Of a DNA stretch of 64,000 bases, positions 25,560 to 37,860 are shown in pieces (positions within the stretch are counted from its first letter, which is position 1; each line of letters begins with the position of its first letter). Where the stretch lies: the NCBI RefSeq assembly GCF_003265705.1, contig NW_020313005.1:20892102-20956101 (forward strand), given 5' to 3'. The DNA comes from Callorhinus ursinus. Lineage: Eukaryota > Chordata > Mammalia > Carnivora > Otariidae. Below the pieces are notes generated by a model. It was not told the DNA's origin and ran no database searches. It saw only the letters and a program-made list of their open reading frames with translations. The translations under genes were made by a program, and so were the position numbers.

Positions 25560-27080
25560 TCAGAGGGATGCATAGATAGGCTAGGGGGCCCCTTTCCCGG
25601 GGAGCACAGATCCGCTCCATCAGACACTTCTGCATTTAGTGCAGAGGTGTACAGATAAGCTCATCATCAAAGCTTATTAATGCCTATGAGGGAGGGCCGG
25701 AGAACAAGGCTTGCTGTTGCAAGAACACTAACCCCTTCCAATCAGAAAGGAGTTGAAAGCAACAATAGTATCTGGAAAATGCCACTCCACCTGCTGTGCC
25801 TCCCATGAGATGGACCACTCCACCGACAGCTTGTCAATGCTGACTGGCTGCATTAGGAAGGACTCCTGTGTTTCATGTAACACTCCCCTGACCCTTCTAG
25901 AAGCCCCGAGCTCAGGGCCAACCCTCCCTCCTTCAGTGATGGGCCCACCTTCAGTCATACCCCTTCTTTTTCCACAGGAGTTCCCCTTCACTGAGGCATC
26001 AGTCTCTCTTTTTCCCCTTGGAAATGCGCATGTTTTTGGCACACTAGTTAAACATTCTCTCCTGTTTCTAATTATTTTTAACAATTAAGCATGCAAATCT
26101 CTGAGCAAAATTTATTAAACTTCTGTGGGCTTTAAGGAGGGAAGAAAAAAAAGATGAACCAACATGAATCCGAATCATCAAAGAGCTCTTACAAAACCAG
26201 CATTTTGAGCCTTTAATTGGAAGTGAATCAGAAACAGGCGTGTGAAATTTCCCATGAAATGCACACAGGGCTTAAAAATCAAGGAGAGGAAAAAAAAGGT
26301 GCTCTGGGCAGAGAAGAGTTTGGGTCATATCCATTCCAAAGTGTTGGGAAGAATTGGCTAATTCTGATAAGCTCCAAACCCAGCCCCACTGCCTGATCCC
26401 AGCTAGTCTGTAAGACTTTCCAGTGGGAAACTCTAAGAAGGCAGTGACTATGACCATGGCACTCCTTTACCACACTACAGACCCAGTAAGGATATGGAGA
26501 TCCACCGATCTCCAGAAGGAAGGGCTCAGAGGCCCTAGTGTCCAGAGCCGCAAAGCCACGCCTGGCAGCCTTCAGAGAGGCACCCTGGAAAATTCTTCTC
26601 AGGCCAGTTTTCCTGAAATGACATTTCCAGAAAAGTAGTCTGCTCTTTCTCCCTCCACTTTCTAGAAAAAGCACAGAAAGCACAGGTGCCCCTCAAGTTT
26701 GTGACCTCTGGGGAAGTCCTGTGTTGCACCAAAGACCCTATTTGAACAAGATTACTTGTGCCCTTTGGCCCAATATGCTCTTATGGAGGAGAATTCCAAG
26801 GTCCATATAAGGTTCTCGACAGACAGGATTATCAGGGCTGGGGGAGCTGCATGAGGTAAGTCATGGATCTGTGTTCTAGGATTCCTCCCTGGTCACGGAC
26901 CTGGTACAGAGTTCGTGACAGAGTACAATGCCAGGAAAAGAGAGGGCTCCTGCTCACGCATGGCGGCGTAGTCACTCCCTTCCCTTTGGCAGATGATGTG
27001 AGGCTTAGCACCCCAATCATGCCTCACACATGCCCCTCGCACCATGTAGTTTCTGAGTTACTTTCCTCTTTCAAGTACCC
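25560..27080. other. intronic DNA without recognised gene
   Basis: Unique DNA; no exon, RNA gene or clear repeat seen. Confidence 0.5.
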
Positions 27081-27106
27081 TCTCAATCTCCCCTTTTTTC
27101 TGGGTA

Positions 27107-27297
27107 AAGATTTATTTATTTATTTATTTGAGACAGAAATGAGAAAGAGAGCTCAAGCAGGGCAGAGAGGCAGAGGGAGAGGGAGAAGCAGGCCTGCCCC
27201 GGAGCAGGGAGCCCGACGCGGGGCTCGATCCCAGGATCCTAAGATCGTGACGTGAGCCGAAGCCAGACGCTTAACCGACTGAGCCACCCAGGCGTCC
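27107..27297 (-). repeat. Can-SINE, near full length, with target duplication
   Basis: Antisense copy ending CCACCCAGGCGTCCC. CTCAATCTC occurs on both sides (about 27082 and 27298), giving a short target-site duplication. Confidence 0.93.
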
Positions 27298-27309
27298 CTC
27301 AATCTCTTT

Positions 27310-28505
27310 TCATCTAGAGATGATTACCTTGAGGACTGGGGTGGGAGAAATCAGTGTGAATTAACAATGGTGAATTAACCCTCTCCTCTTAGAAGTATCT
27401 TGCTTGCCTGGGGAGGTACATTTCAGTTTCAATTTGATTTCCATTTCAAATCAGTGATCTTTGTTAAAAAAAAAAAAAAAAAAGAGCCAAAAAGGTGACT
27501 AGTAACATTTGGGCGCCTGCACGATTTCTTAGATGCCTAGCTGTTTTCTATGGAAAGTGCCATCTTCAGTTCCCCAGGAGGATTATACATTTGTAAGGCT
27601 ATAAGACAGGTGAACAAAGAAAGCATGAATTCGTGAAGTCTTGATAACTTAGCTCCTGGAAACACCCTTATTGCAAATGTGTTGTTTGGGCACAAGAATA
27701 CCCGAGTTCTGCTCTGAGTATCTTTTGCCTAGTTCTCATCTTCGGACACATCCCATCCTGAAGCCTCAGTGATCTCTCCGGTGCACTGGCCTCCTATCTT
27801 CTAAGAGTACGGGGGCGTGCTATCAGTTGACAGCTTGTGATATTTGCTTTAGGCGATACGACAGGGGTGCAGATAGCTCCCTCAGTCATGTTCCCTATTT
27901 CTCTGGATTATGCCTAAAGGTTTGTCAGAAATAACGTGCACAGCAGGTGGTGAGGCCAAGCGGTAAGAAGTGATATGGCATCCTACAGGCAAGAGAGGAA
28001 AGCAATGCCTTCATCCCAATTTCTGGAATTTCTTCTTCGACTGACGTCAATGCCCATTTGGGTAGAGCTCAAAGCTTCTTTTCTTATGGGCAGGTTTCTA
28101 GAGTTAGAACTTTAAACACAGCTAGAATGAAATTTCAAAAGAAGAGGGTTTCTTTGCTGGTCTGTGGGGTTGAGTTAGGTTAACAAAAGAGTAAACCCTC
28201 AATACAGAGGCATTCCATGTAACTCTTGAAGGTGTGCCTGTGTGTATGGGGTTGGGGGGGTGCTCATGTGGTGTTAGTGAGGAGAATGGGCTCAATTTCC
28301 CCCTTTGAATGAAATCCAACTACAACTAGGATGAGTTCAAGTGGCTCGTTGACCCCTGATAATTGCACGTGGAAAACTGCAAAGGCAGGTTCTCGGCCCT
28401 ATGCACTGAGACTGAACATATTTTAAATAATAGCTTCTTTGGTGCTAAATTATGTTTGGTCCCAAGTATCCTTGGAGCTCTGGTTTTCTTTGTTCTGCCA
28501 AAGGA
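27310..28505. other. intronic DNA without recognised gene
   Basis: Holds a 20-base A-run (27464-27483) and a CRE-like TGACGTCA near 28042. No exon seen. It lies 11-12 kb downstream of the FLI1 start and may contain part of the intronic enhancer region. Confidence 0.45.
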
Positions 28506-28509
28506 AAAA

Positions 28510-28700
28510 GGAAATAAATCAGGAAGCTGGGCCAGTCCACAGGAAGTCTCACTCGGGCTGATAAAGGAACCGATGTGAGCTAGCTGTGGATGCAGTTATA
28601 AGTCAATCAGCCTTGAAATAACAAGAAAGACTATTCAGGAGAAACTGGAGCTCCAGCTAGCCTTTCTCGATGGCTTCCTTTTAACCTTACAAAACGTTCC
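28510..28700. promoter_or_regulatory. candidate intronic blood/endothelial enhancer (FLI1 '+12'-like)
   Basis: About 11 kb inside the gene, three GGAA ETS cores (AGGAAGC at 28521, AGGAAGT at 28541, AGGAAC at 28565), a GATAA at 28560-28564 and a weak RUNX-like TGTGGA at 28585-28590 fall within 70 bases of low-repeat DNA. Mouse Fli1 has a haematopoietic enhancer 12 kb downstream of the start that works through Ets and Gata sites. The match is by position and motif make-up only. Confidence 0.4.
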
Positions 28701-28734
28701 CTTCTTTGTGTTTTGTATAAGCCCCCAATCTGGG

Positions 28735-28760
28735 TTTGTGTGTGTGTGTGTGTGTGTGTA
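28735..28760. repeat. (TG)n microsatellite
   Basis: Eleven to twelve TG units after GGGTT. Confidence 0.9.
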
Positions 28761-29214
28761 TGAGTGAAAGAGCATGAGAGGGAAAGCAAGAGTTAGAACA
28801 AGAGAGAAAAGGGGGGTAAAGGAGGAAGCATTGTCAAGGCAAAGAATATGCTATTCTCTATGGAGCTATAACACTCTGTCTTTTTATCATCTCGTTAGCT
28901 CATGAAAGTAAAACAGAACCTGTTGGTTTCATGCTCGCTTGCCTACTGTCCACTACACCTGCTGGTGTAGTGTAGTCAGGCAGGGACTCTTACCTGGGGA
29001 AAATATGGGGCTTTAGGCCTTCTTGAGTAAAGGGTGGTAGAGAATTGAGATACACCACGAATCTGACCCGTGCAGGCTAAGGGTGGGGTCACTTAGACTA
29101 ATGGACACGACAAACAACAAAACCTACATGGTAGATGGGTTCGACTTGAAGCCTAAACTGCATGGATGTATGTGTCAATCTGGCAAACTATCACTGTGGC
29201 TAAGCTCTATGAGC

Positions 29215-29402
29215 TTTGAGGCAAACAGGATTAGGTTCAAATCATTGCTTTTCCACTTTCTACCTTTTATGACCCTGGGTAAGTGACTCCACCTCTCCAA
29301 AACGGAAGTGTTACATACATCATAGGGTTGGTACAAGGATCAAAGGTGGGTATGTCTGTAAAGGTTAACACAGATATTGGCACAAAATAAGAGCTAGAGA
29401 AA
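29215..29402 (+). repeat. MIR SINE
   Basis: Sense MIR: TTATGACCCTGGGTAAGTGA, then ATACATCATAGGGTTGGTAC. Confidence 0.7.
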
Positions 29403-29409
29403 TAGCTTT

Positions 29410-30185
29410 TTTTCCTTCTGATGACTCCGATTGTTCCTCCTTCCTCCTCATGCTATCCCTCCTCAGATGGAAGGCGAGTGAGTCTCTTGCTCTTAAGTAA
29501 GAAGTAGGGAAAGACAGGCCTTAGCTAGGGCCATTGGGGTTCATGTAAAATAGTGGGTGATACAGTTTCAAACTGAATTGGGGCCTTTTTGGGGTTGACT
29601 GTGTTTTTGCCCATAGCATAGCACCACTTCCTGTTTTAAGAAGAAGAAAAAAAAGCCTTCCAGAAAACTCATTAAGAGGCTCAAAATTCTTCTTGGACAT
29701 CAAATAGTCCTCAAAATATCGTTTTTTTAAGAGTTAAGTGTAAATGAATCAAAACCAGACGAATTCAATTTCCCTTCAATTAAACAGGATTTTTTAAAAG
29801 TCCAGGGGAAAGGCGCTTGGGGCCAAATGTGTTTTGGGTTTTAAACGAGACCAACTTTTGGAAAAGAGTGTAAGACCCCATAGCAGAATCAGGCCCTATT
29901 CTTAGTTTGCATTAATGCAAAGGGATTAGTGCAGCTCCAGTGTCACTTGGTAATAAAAACAACGAGCTCACAGAAAGTCACAAAGCACCTCCTAAGAGCC
30001 CCAGGCTTCAGCTGGCCTCAAAGATCACTCTAGAATTTAGCCCCAAGATTGTGGGGAAGAGCCACATGGGCCCAGATAGAATGTCTATGAAAGACTTAGT
30101 CATCCGTGCCCCCAAATAAGAAATGTCTTTAAAGACTGCCAGCGATCATAGTTTTATGAGCATGGAAGCTGAAAGGAAAATTTGA
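29410..30185. other. intronic DNA without recognised gene
   Basis: Unique DNA; nothing supported. Confidence 0.5.
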
Positions 30186-30189
30186 AATT

Positions 30190-30345
30190 ATACCCTCATT
30201 GTATACACCAGAACACATTTAGGATGAGAAATTTTACATGAATTCTGAAGGACTGAAGTGACTTGCCTAAGACCCCATCGCTCATTTATGGCAGAGCTGG
30301 GGCTGGAATTCAGGTCTCTGGATCCTGGGGTGGACAATTTTTCTC
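30190..30345 (-). repeat. MIR SINE, antisense
   Basis: AAGTGACTTGCCTAAGACCC, then TGGAATTCAGGTCTCTGGAT, typical of a reverse MIR. Confidence 0.6.
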
Positions 30346-30419
30346 TGTATTTATTACAAAGTGGGACCCAAAAGTGTCTGAGATCAGCACATTTGGGTTA
30401 GAATGTTGGTGCCCAGCCC

Positions 30420-31385
30420 ATTTTTTACAAATCTGTTTCTAAAGTCCCTCTTAATTTTTTATGTCTGCTTTTTTAAATTTATAAAAGTAATATATACTAG
30501 TGATTAAAAAAAATCAAAGACTACCTAAGTTTATAGTGTGAAAAATAAAAGTCTATTTCTCTCTGCCCAGAGGCAACCACTGTTAATAGCCTCTTGTATA
30601 TTCTTCTAGAAATTGTCAATGCATAACCATGCATATGTGTGCATTTTCAATTTTTTTTTTTACAAAAATGGGACCACACATTTTGTAACTTGCTTTTTTC
30701 CATGTGACACTATACCCCAGGGAATTTTCTAAATCAGCGTGTATAGACAATTGATTTTATTCCACAGAATAGTTGCATGCTATTTTCTTATAAGCATCAT
30801 CCATAATGTATTTAACAAGTCCCCTGTTGATGGATGTTTAGATTCTTTCCACTTTTTGCCATTACGATGGTACAATAAACATCGTGCGCATACATCTTTC
30901 ATATCTGACTGACCATGTCCGTAAGCTAAATTTTTAGAAATTGGACTTGTTATCGAATTTCTGCGAATATTTAAGATCTCAATCGATGTTTCCGATTGAT
31001 GTGTCCTCCAGAATGACTGTACCAAGTTAGACTCCCACCCATAAGGTAAGGCAGTGACATTTCTGCTTACTCTAACATGAGGCATTATTAAGCTGTTTTA
31101 ATCTTTGCCATACTGCACTCATAGGTGATAAATGTTGGAATTTCATGATTTTCATTTGAATATCATTAGGCACATGCTTGAAATTCTTTTCATATGTCTA
31201 TTGGCCATTTGTATTCTTTATTCTAGCATTGCCTATCATAGCATTTTTGCCTACTGTTCTGCTGACTGTTCTACCTTTTTCTTATTAACTTGTAAGAAAC
31301 CTAGTATCCTGGGACATTTGCTTCTTCCTCAGTTTCTCTTTTATCTTTGCACTTGATTTATGGTATTTTTCTCTGTGTTAAAATA
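30420..31385 (-). mobile_element. ancient L1 LINE fragment, antisense
   Basis: Reverse-orientation L1 3' region: GAGGCAACCACTGTTAATAG, CCTGTTGATGGATGTTTAGA, TTTGCCATTACGATGGTACA. Diverged and full of stops. It has no retained protein. Confidence 0.75.
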
Positions 31386-31389
31386 TATG

Positions 31390-33010
31390 TAGAGGACCTA
31401 CAGCTGAGAAAGGGAGAATAAGAAGTCCTTTCCTTGGCCAAAGCCCTGGTTTTCCAAAAATGTCCTTACAGCAGACTAGTATTCACCAAAAGTGAAGGGG
31501 AGATGGAAATTATAAGCTGGATGTTATCCTTGGGAAAAATGTTCCTACATTTCTTTATAGTAAAAAGCCACAAATAAAGATTCACCCAAGGAGTATTGCT
31601 GCTTTTGGAATCTCCAATAGTCAGAGCTTAAAATCCAAAAGAAGAGAAAGCTTTATTCTCCAGAAGTTCGGAAGAAATACTATAGACATCTTGTTCTTAT
31701 TCACGTACATGGAGTTCTCTTGAGAACTGTGCCTGTCTGTATCATTCAGTTTGGGGTTGAATGAATAAATGAATGAGTATGAATTAAGTGATGAATGCCT
31801 AAAGGCAAAATGACTCTTTAAGCATAAGAATTTAGATTTAACTGTATGCATTTACCCAGATGGTAACAGCGTTAACTTAAAAACAACTCGAAAGCTGAGT
31901 AATTTTATAATAACTGTTGTCACATTTCTGCTACATGAACAATAGTACAAAACTGTTCATTCTCAGACTCCTTCACACCTAAAATCAATGAATACCCATA
32001 TAACCAGACCCAACAACTCTGCTACTGGATTGTTAGATTCTAGGAGATGGTGAAACCCACACGTGTCTAGAAACGCAGGGTTAGAGCTCCCATGGCACCT
32101 GTAATTCTGGCCTCCTGCATGTGTGCACTGCGATGTGACATAGGTCTTTCATTACCTTGGACACATAGCACTGTCTGACTAAATGGGCCCTGCTCTTGCA
32201 AAAACATTTCAGTTTTCCAGTCTACATTCTCTAGGAGGTAACTTGAAAAATGTACATACTCTGGGACTTTGATCATGAACTAAATGGCAAGTACCTTGTT
32301 TCCCAAAGATGGGAACTATCTTAAATATGTCGGCATTCTGGTTCATTTTTGTAGGTATAAGTGACTCGGAAGCTGCTGTAAAGTGGGACTGAGTGATCTG
32401 GAAATGCATCTGAACACTTAATCTCTGATCCTGTTTGGAATGGTGGTGATAACTGAGTTTCTGGTGTGCTTGGGTGAAATTTCAGCAAGAGGTGATTGGG
32501 CACACCTGAACTAGGAAAGTCTGTCAGGCCTGTTTGACTTTCTATCGAAATTTGATTTGAGTCTCAGGGAAACAACCTTTCCTTTTGTCTCTTCTCAATT
32601 ACTATCTGCTGACTCATTCTCAAAAGGAACTAAAGTTGTACCCCAGGATACTGCCCAATTGAAATGATGGCTTGTGGTGTAATCTCTAGAACACAGAGAA
32701 AGAGGACACATTTAAATGAGTGAAGGGAAAAATCACATTTTTATGAGCTCTGGTGAAATAGAGTTTCTCCTCCTTCCCCTGACTCCATATTTAATAAACA
32801 GGTATCTTTAAAGACAGCTGAGAGCATAGTCTGGTTGCTTGAGCCTATCACTGGCAGTCGAATCCTGTCGACTATTCACTTCTTGTGGACTGTGACAGTG
32901 ATGGAGTCACTCCTTTCTCAATTTCCTAAGGAGTTGGGTTCGGACAAGAAGGGTGCCATTCCTAAGAGATTTGTACAGCCGTGTTGGTCATCCTTTGTGA
33001 TTCCTCCTAT
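31390..33010. other. intronic DNA without recognised gene
   Basis: AT-rich unique DNA; no exon or clear repeat seen. Confidence 0.5.
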
Positions 33011-33019
33011 CTAGACCTC

Positions 33020-33225
33020 AATTCTTTGTCATGGTATTGAAGGTCCTCCAGAATCCAATTCCATCCAATCTTTCCACTCCTATTTTTTCCTTCATATGCA
33101 TCCCTCCACCCACCACCTCACCAAAGTATTCTGATTTCTGAGAAAGCCCCTGAACCCTATCTTCTTGTTCAAGTCCTGCCCATCCTTCATAGCCAAGGTC
33201 CAGGTCACACCTATGCCAAGGGGCT
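33020..33225 (+). repeat. L2 LINE fragment
   Basis: Diverged L2: AAGGTCCTCCAGAATCCAAT, then AGCCAAGGTCCAGGTCACAC. Confidence 0.5.
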
Positions 33226-33234
33226 GTGTGTATA

Positions 33235-33465
33235 GAAAAAGCAAGTATTCTGGAATCAGAAACCCCGGGCTCAAAACCCAACTCTGTCTTCGATCAGCTG
33301 TCATCTTAGATAACTTACCTAACCTCCCTGAACTTTAACTTCTCTCATCCAAAACGGAGGGAGAGACGAGATAGTATTATCTCCCACGGGGCTGTTGTGA
33401 GGATTAATGATGAGGGTTTATGCAAAAGTGCTTTGTAAATAGAAGGGACCATATAAATAACTATT
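33235..33465 (+). repeat. MIR SINE, nearly complete
   Basis: GGAATCAGAAACCCCGGGCT through GGGGCTGTTGTGAGGATTAA to the TATAAATAACTATTGGTG end. Confidence 0.8.
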
Positions 33466-34091
33466 GGTGTTAGGTCTTTCTATGTGTCTCCAGTTGAAAT
33501 TGCTCTTTCCTTCCTTGTGGCTAGCGGAACACTTAGTGCATTCAGCGGTGCATACACCCGGCTTATCCTCCTGCTCTGTCTCCAGAACAGCAGTTCTTAT
33601 ACCACTAGCATTTATCTTGACCCTGAATTACAGTCATGCAAAAGACCTTACTGATTTGCAAGGTTGCTGACTTGTGTTAATATGGCTGGCATCCGTTTAT
33701 GATGCCAAAGAGGCTAAGGTTGTAGATCCCCACAGAGCCAACCAGCTTCACACAGAATAGGGACTGTCTAATCCTGTCAGACTTCCACGATATTGGCACT
33801 CAGGGTGACAATATGGGGATAAACAAAACCCCACCCATTGCCTCTGGCAAACACCTCAGAGTACATAGGCTACCTCTGTTGGGTCTAGGAGGTCAGTAGA
33901 AGAATCAGTGACATCACTTAGTAGTACCATCCCACCGATGAACTGATTCATGAATGGGATGAGCACTATAGATATAAATCATTAAAGCAACAGAAAATGA
34001 AGCAGAGTATAGTCTTCTGCAAGGAAAATACACCTGCACAGATCTGAGGTTACTAGAAAAGCTGTTATTCTGGTTGATGATTTTGTGAGAT

Positions 34092-34095
<4 letters not shown>

Positions 34096-34124
<29 letters not shown>
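34096..34124. repeat. (GT)n microsatellite
   Basis: About fourteen GT units after TTGTGA. Confidence 0.9.
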
Positions 34125-34127
<3 letters not shown>

Positions 34128-34129
34128 TA

Positions 34130-35080
34130 GTGACCAGTGTCCTTTAGCCTTCTCAATTTGTCACAAAACAACAAGCCAAAGATAGAAAGACTGTTTTAAC
34201 TACAGGCCAAAAAAAAGAAAGTCATGTTATTTAAAACAAAACAAAACAAAAACATTATTCTAGACCTACATAATGTAGCTAATTGTCTAAAATGAATGAA
34301 AATAGTAGATTTGCAAATTCTCACCCTAGACAGTTGGTCCCTAATCTGAAAACCTGTCTATCAAGCTTCAGATAGAATAAGACTTCTTTCAGAGATGAAT
34401 AGGATGGCCTGAGTATTGACTTACAATTTGAGGATATTTTTGAAGTTGGAGGTAAGATAAAGGCCACAGTCCATTAGAAATCCTGCCTGGTGATTCATCA
34501 TCATAAAATTTTTCCCAATTTTTTTTTTTTTTTGCTGGGACAACTCAATACTAGCATTAGACTAATGTTACAATTCTAGAAAATAGACTTGGTTTAAATC
34601 AATCACTTTTTAAAACCAAATGCCAAGTTAACTGGTTAACTCCAAACAGAAGTTGACATTGAAATCTGAAATCTTATTTAATGCAGTTGTTATTTAAGAC
34701 CTACTTACTACACAGTCTGAAAGATGGGTCTAGAAGTTATATTATAATACACTGAATGTATTTTGCTTAAATCGTCAAATATTCAATTATTAGAGGAACT
34801 GAAATAGGAATTCAGCCCACCTTCCCCCAGTCTGTAGAGAGACCTATTGGCTATTTAAGCAAAGTCCTGTATTTTTTTGTTGTCTCTTGGTAACAGAGAC
34901 CTTGTTTGTCTATAGGAAAAGTAGGATTTATTTTGGAAAACAGCTATGTAAAAATCCTATCTGAGAATTTGGAATTTTTTTTAAGTATGGACATAATTCA
35001 GGATGGTAGGAATATATTTTTCATTAAACAACAGATATGTCTTTAGTTCAAAGTGCCAGATTCCTCATGGTTTTTCTTTT
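34130..35080. other. intronic DNA without recognised gene
   Basis: AT-rich unique DNA with AAAAC repeats near 34230-34250 and a T-run near 34520. Nothing coding. Confidence 0.5.
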
Positions 35081-35087
35081 AAAGGCA

Positions 35088-35135
35088 TCTCTCTCTGTCT
35101 TTCTCTCTCTCTCTCTGCCTCTCTCTCACACACAC
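35088..35135. repeat. CT-rich then CA simple repeat
   Basis: TCTCTCTCTGTCTTTCTCTC run followed by a short CACACACA. Confidence 0.85.
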
Positions 35136-35189
35136 ATAATCTCCAGGATTCTATAATTCATGGTATTGTAATGAAAACAAATGAAATCT

Positions 35190-35350
35190 TCACGGTATGG
35201 TGGAAAGAACACGAGCCCGAGGGTTAGGATCCCTGAATTCTCCTCTTGACTCTGTCAGTAGTTAGCTGTGTGATCTTAGGTCATTCATTAAATAACTGGG
35301 CCTCAGTTTCCCTACCCACAGAATGAGCATATTGAGCTCAATAATCTCAA
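35190..35350 (+). repeat. MIR SINE
   Basis: AGTTAGCTGTGTGATCTTAG, then GGCCTCAGTTTCCCTACCCA. Confidence 0.75.
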
Positions 35351-35989
35351 AAGTTCTCAAGTTGCAAACCTATAAACTTGACTTTGAATGGAAGGAGAAG
35401 TGGAAGGAAGATTTTTGTGGGATTTATTCACCAAGGAAACAGGATTCACCATTTGGTTACTAACTGAGGGAAGCAATTCTATGTGGTCATGGGGACAGAG
35501 AAACTGACAAAGTGGTGTCTTTCCTGGAGTTCTCATGATGCCAGGCCATAGGAGGGTTAAAAGGTGGTGTCGGGGAGGGGGGAGGCAATTCACTCTTCAA
35601 AGTCAAGGCAGCATCCTTTTTTGAGGACAGATGTAGAGTCTTTGTTCCGTGTTCCTCACTCTGCTGGTTTCTACTCAGATACCATCCGGAAGTTTCCTGA
35701 CTGGAAAGCACTGTCCAGTCTGCCATAACCTACCCTCCTGGCCTCGTCTGCCACACACACTCTCTGCCAGCTTACAGAACCCAGCGGGGACCTCCACCTA
35801 CCTCCCGATTTTGTTCTCCCATCATTTAGGGGATTGTATAGTGCTGCTATTTCCCAAGGCAAAGGATGAAGACCGATAGTATCTCTGCTCCATTGTGAGT
35901 TTACCTGAAGCATCCTCCCTGGGCATCCTGGCTGATACAACCACATCACCTTTTATCCCATAACCTGCCTCCTTGTTCTTCAGGAGGTG

Positions 35990-36155
35990 TATCAGCCCTG
36001 GACACAGAATTATTTACTTAGGTGTCTGCCACCCCTACGAGAGTATACGTTCTAGCAGGGTTTTGATAACCTGCTTTATTCTCAACACAGAAAGCAGAGC
36101 CTTGGAACATAATAGGCACATAATCAATATTGGTTGAATTAATAAAACATGTATT
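35990..36155 (+). repeat. L2 LINE 3' end
   Basis: Ends in AATAGGCACATAATCAATAT followed by TGGTTGAATTAAT, the L2 tail pattern. Confidence 0.6.
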
Positions 36156-36259
36156 ATGGGACATCCAGACCTGTGATCTAATGTTCTGACCAGTTGATCC
36201 CCACAAGCCCCTATCCCCAAGGAGAAATTCAACGAATGTGCATTCCACTAAGGTACCAG

Positions 36260-36440
36260 ACTTCATTTAATCCTCACTGTGATTTCTGTCAAGGGGGTAC
36301 TTTGGCCCCATTTTACAGATGATAAAACGGACATTTAAGGAGCTGAAGGGGCTGAAGGGCCTTGCTATAGGGCACATGGCAACTGAGTAGCAGCTGAGAA
36401 TGAACTCAGGCTTTCTGACTTCGAGTCCACTGTGCATGGC
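36260..36440 (-). repeat. MIR SINE, antisense
   Basis: CCCATTTTACAGATGATAAA, then AATGAACTCAGGCTTTCTGA. Confidence 0.7.
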
Positions 36441-36449
36441 CCTATTTCA

Positions 36450-37690
36450 TTCACCACGTCTGCATCTTCTCTGATTGTTTCCCCATCTTTAATGGTACCA
36501 TGTGCATTGAATCAAGCTTTCATAGATGGAGTAACTAGATTCAATGGAAGACTGCCTAGAACTAAGATGCAGGTTTTGAAACCAGGTCATCTCTTGAGCA
36601 GCAACCAGGATCACGTGATTTTCAACACTGATAATATCAACTGTGGGGAGCAGGGGTGGGGTAGGTGTTGTTTAATATCGCAGGTTAACTTGTCTGTGGC
36701 CAAAGAAGAGTGGAACGGCTCCTGAAAATTTTGGTATTCCCAACGTGATGCTCAGAGCCTTCCCAGGAGACATTCTTGGAAAGGAGGAGAGAACATGACA
36801 CAGAAGGACTTATAACAAGGGCAGCAAGATTAAGATTTTGAAATCAAAACGAGTTGTGCAAATTATGCACAGAATAAAAAGCTTCTGCAAAGCAATCCAG
36901 ACTTCCCTGGCACCCTGGACCAAATACCTCCGCAGTGTGGAGACCCACGTATTTTGAAATATAGACATGCCTTATATTCAAGGAAGAAACATGCAGGTGC
37001 ATAAAAATCACATTCCAGAATTACTCAAATATGATTTGTCAAGGTCACTCAAGCTGGGAACACACATTCTAGATTTCTTTCTACAGACCTCAATCTGTAT
37101 AGAACTGGATTTCGTGGACATGCAGGTATAGGTCCTTAGAAGTTCAGATAAGCACGATATTTTAGGAACAGAAGATTGGAAAGATATGCTGTAGAGGTAA
37201 TTTAGTCCCACTGTCTCACTTGTACAAAGATTTTGAAGTTCAAACAGGTTCAGTGGACTGTGCATTCTCACATGGAGGCGAGAAATCCACTGGCCTCCCT
37301 TTGTCCACTGTCCTTTCCAAACAGTGTTTGAACCCTTGCAGGAATAGGGTCTAGGAACCTCAAGATCCAAAGGTCACACAGGAACAGGAAATTGTGTGGC
37401 TTTCACACAACTTAAATACCGAAGTATACACTAACAACTCAATCCTTCAGCATTTTGGGGACTGCAGTCCCTTCTCAGGACTTGAGAAGCCACTGCTCTG
37501 TGGGTGGGTCTGCAGAACCAGATCACCTGGATGAGAGACGAAGGTGCTCCCGAGGAGGGTTTGGGGGGACTCAGAGGCTCCCACCACCCACCTGAAAAAG
37601 AAGACCTTCACTTCCATCCTTAGCGTGAAGGATGGGGGGCCTCGCCTAAGCCTGTTCTCACTGCCTGCCATGCCAATCCTTGTGTGTGTC
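36450..37690. other. intronic DNA without recognised gene
   Basis: Unique DNA leading into the GC-rich 5' domain; no exon seen on either strand. Confidence 0.5.
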
Positions 37691-37699
37691 TCTAAAGAG

Positions 37700-37860
37700 G
37701 TTAGCACATCCTGGGTACACAGACCACAGCTTCCTCCATTTGCTCAGGGCCTTAGAGGTCTGAGCATCATGGAGCTATTGCTTCACTTCTCCTTAGGGTG
37801 TCCACATCAAGACCCTGGAGCCATCTTCCCACCCTTCCGGATCAGAGGGACTGCCTCTGG
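37700..37860 (+). ncRNA. candidate first exon of antisense lncRNA SENCR (FLI1-AS1)
   Basis: Human SENCR is an endothelial and smooth-muscle lncRNA transcribed antisense to FLI1, starting about 1.7 kb inside intron 1 and ending roughly 2 kb upstream of exon 1 (from memory). In this window that predicts a plus-strand start near 37.75 kb. A perfect donor (CTGG then GTAAGT) lies at 37860/37861. The 5' edge given is only a guess. SENCR sequence itself is not recognised. Confidence 0.3.
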
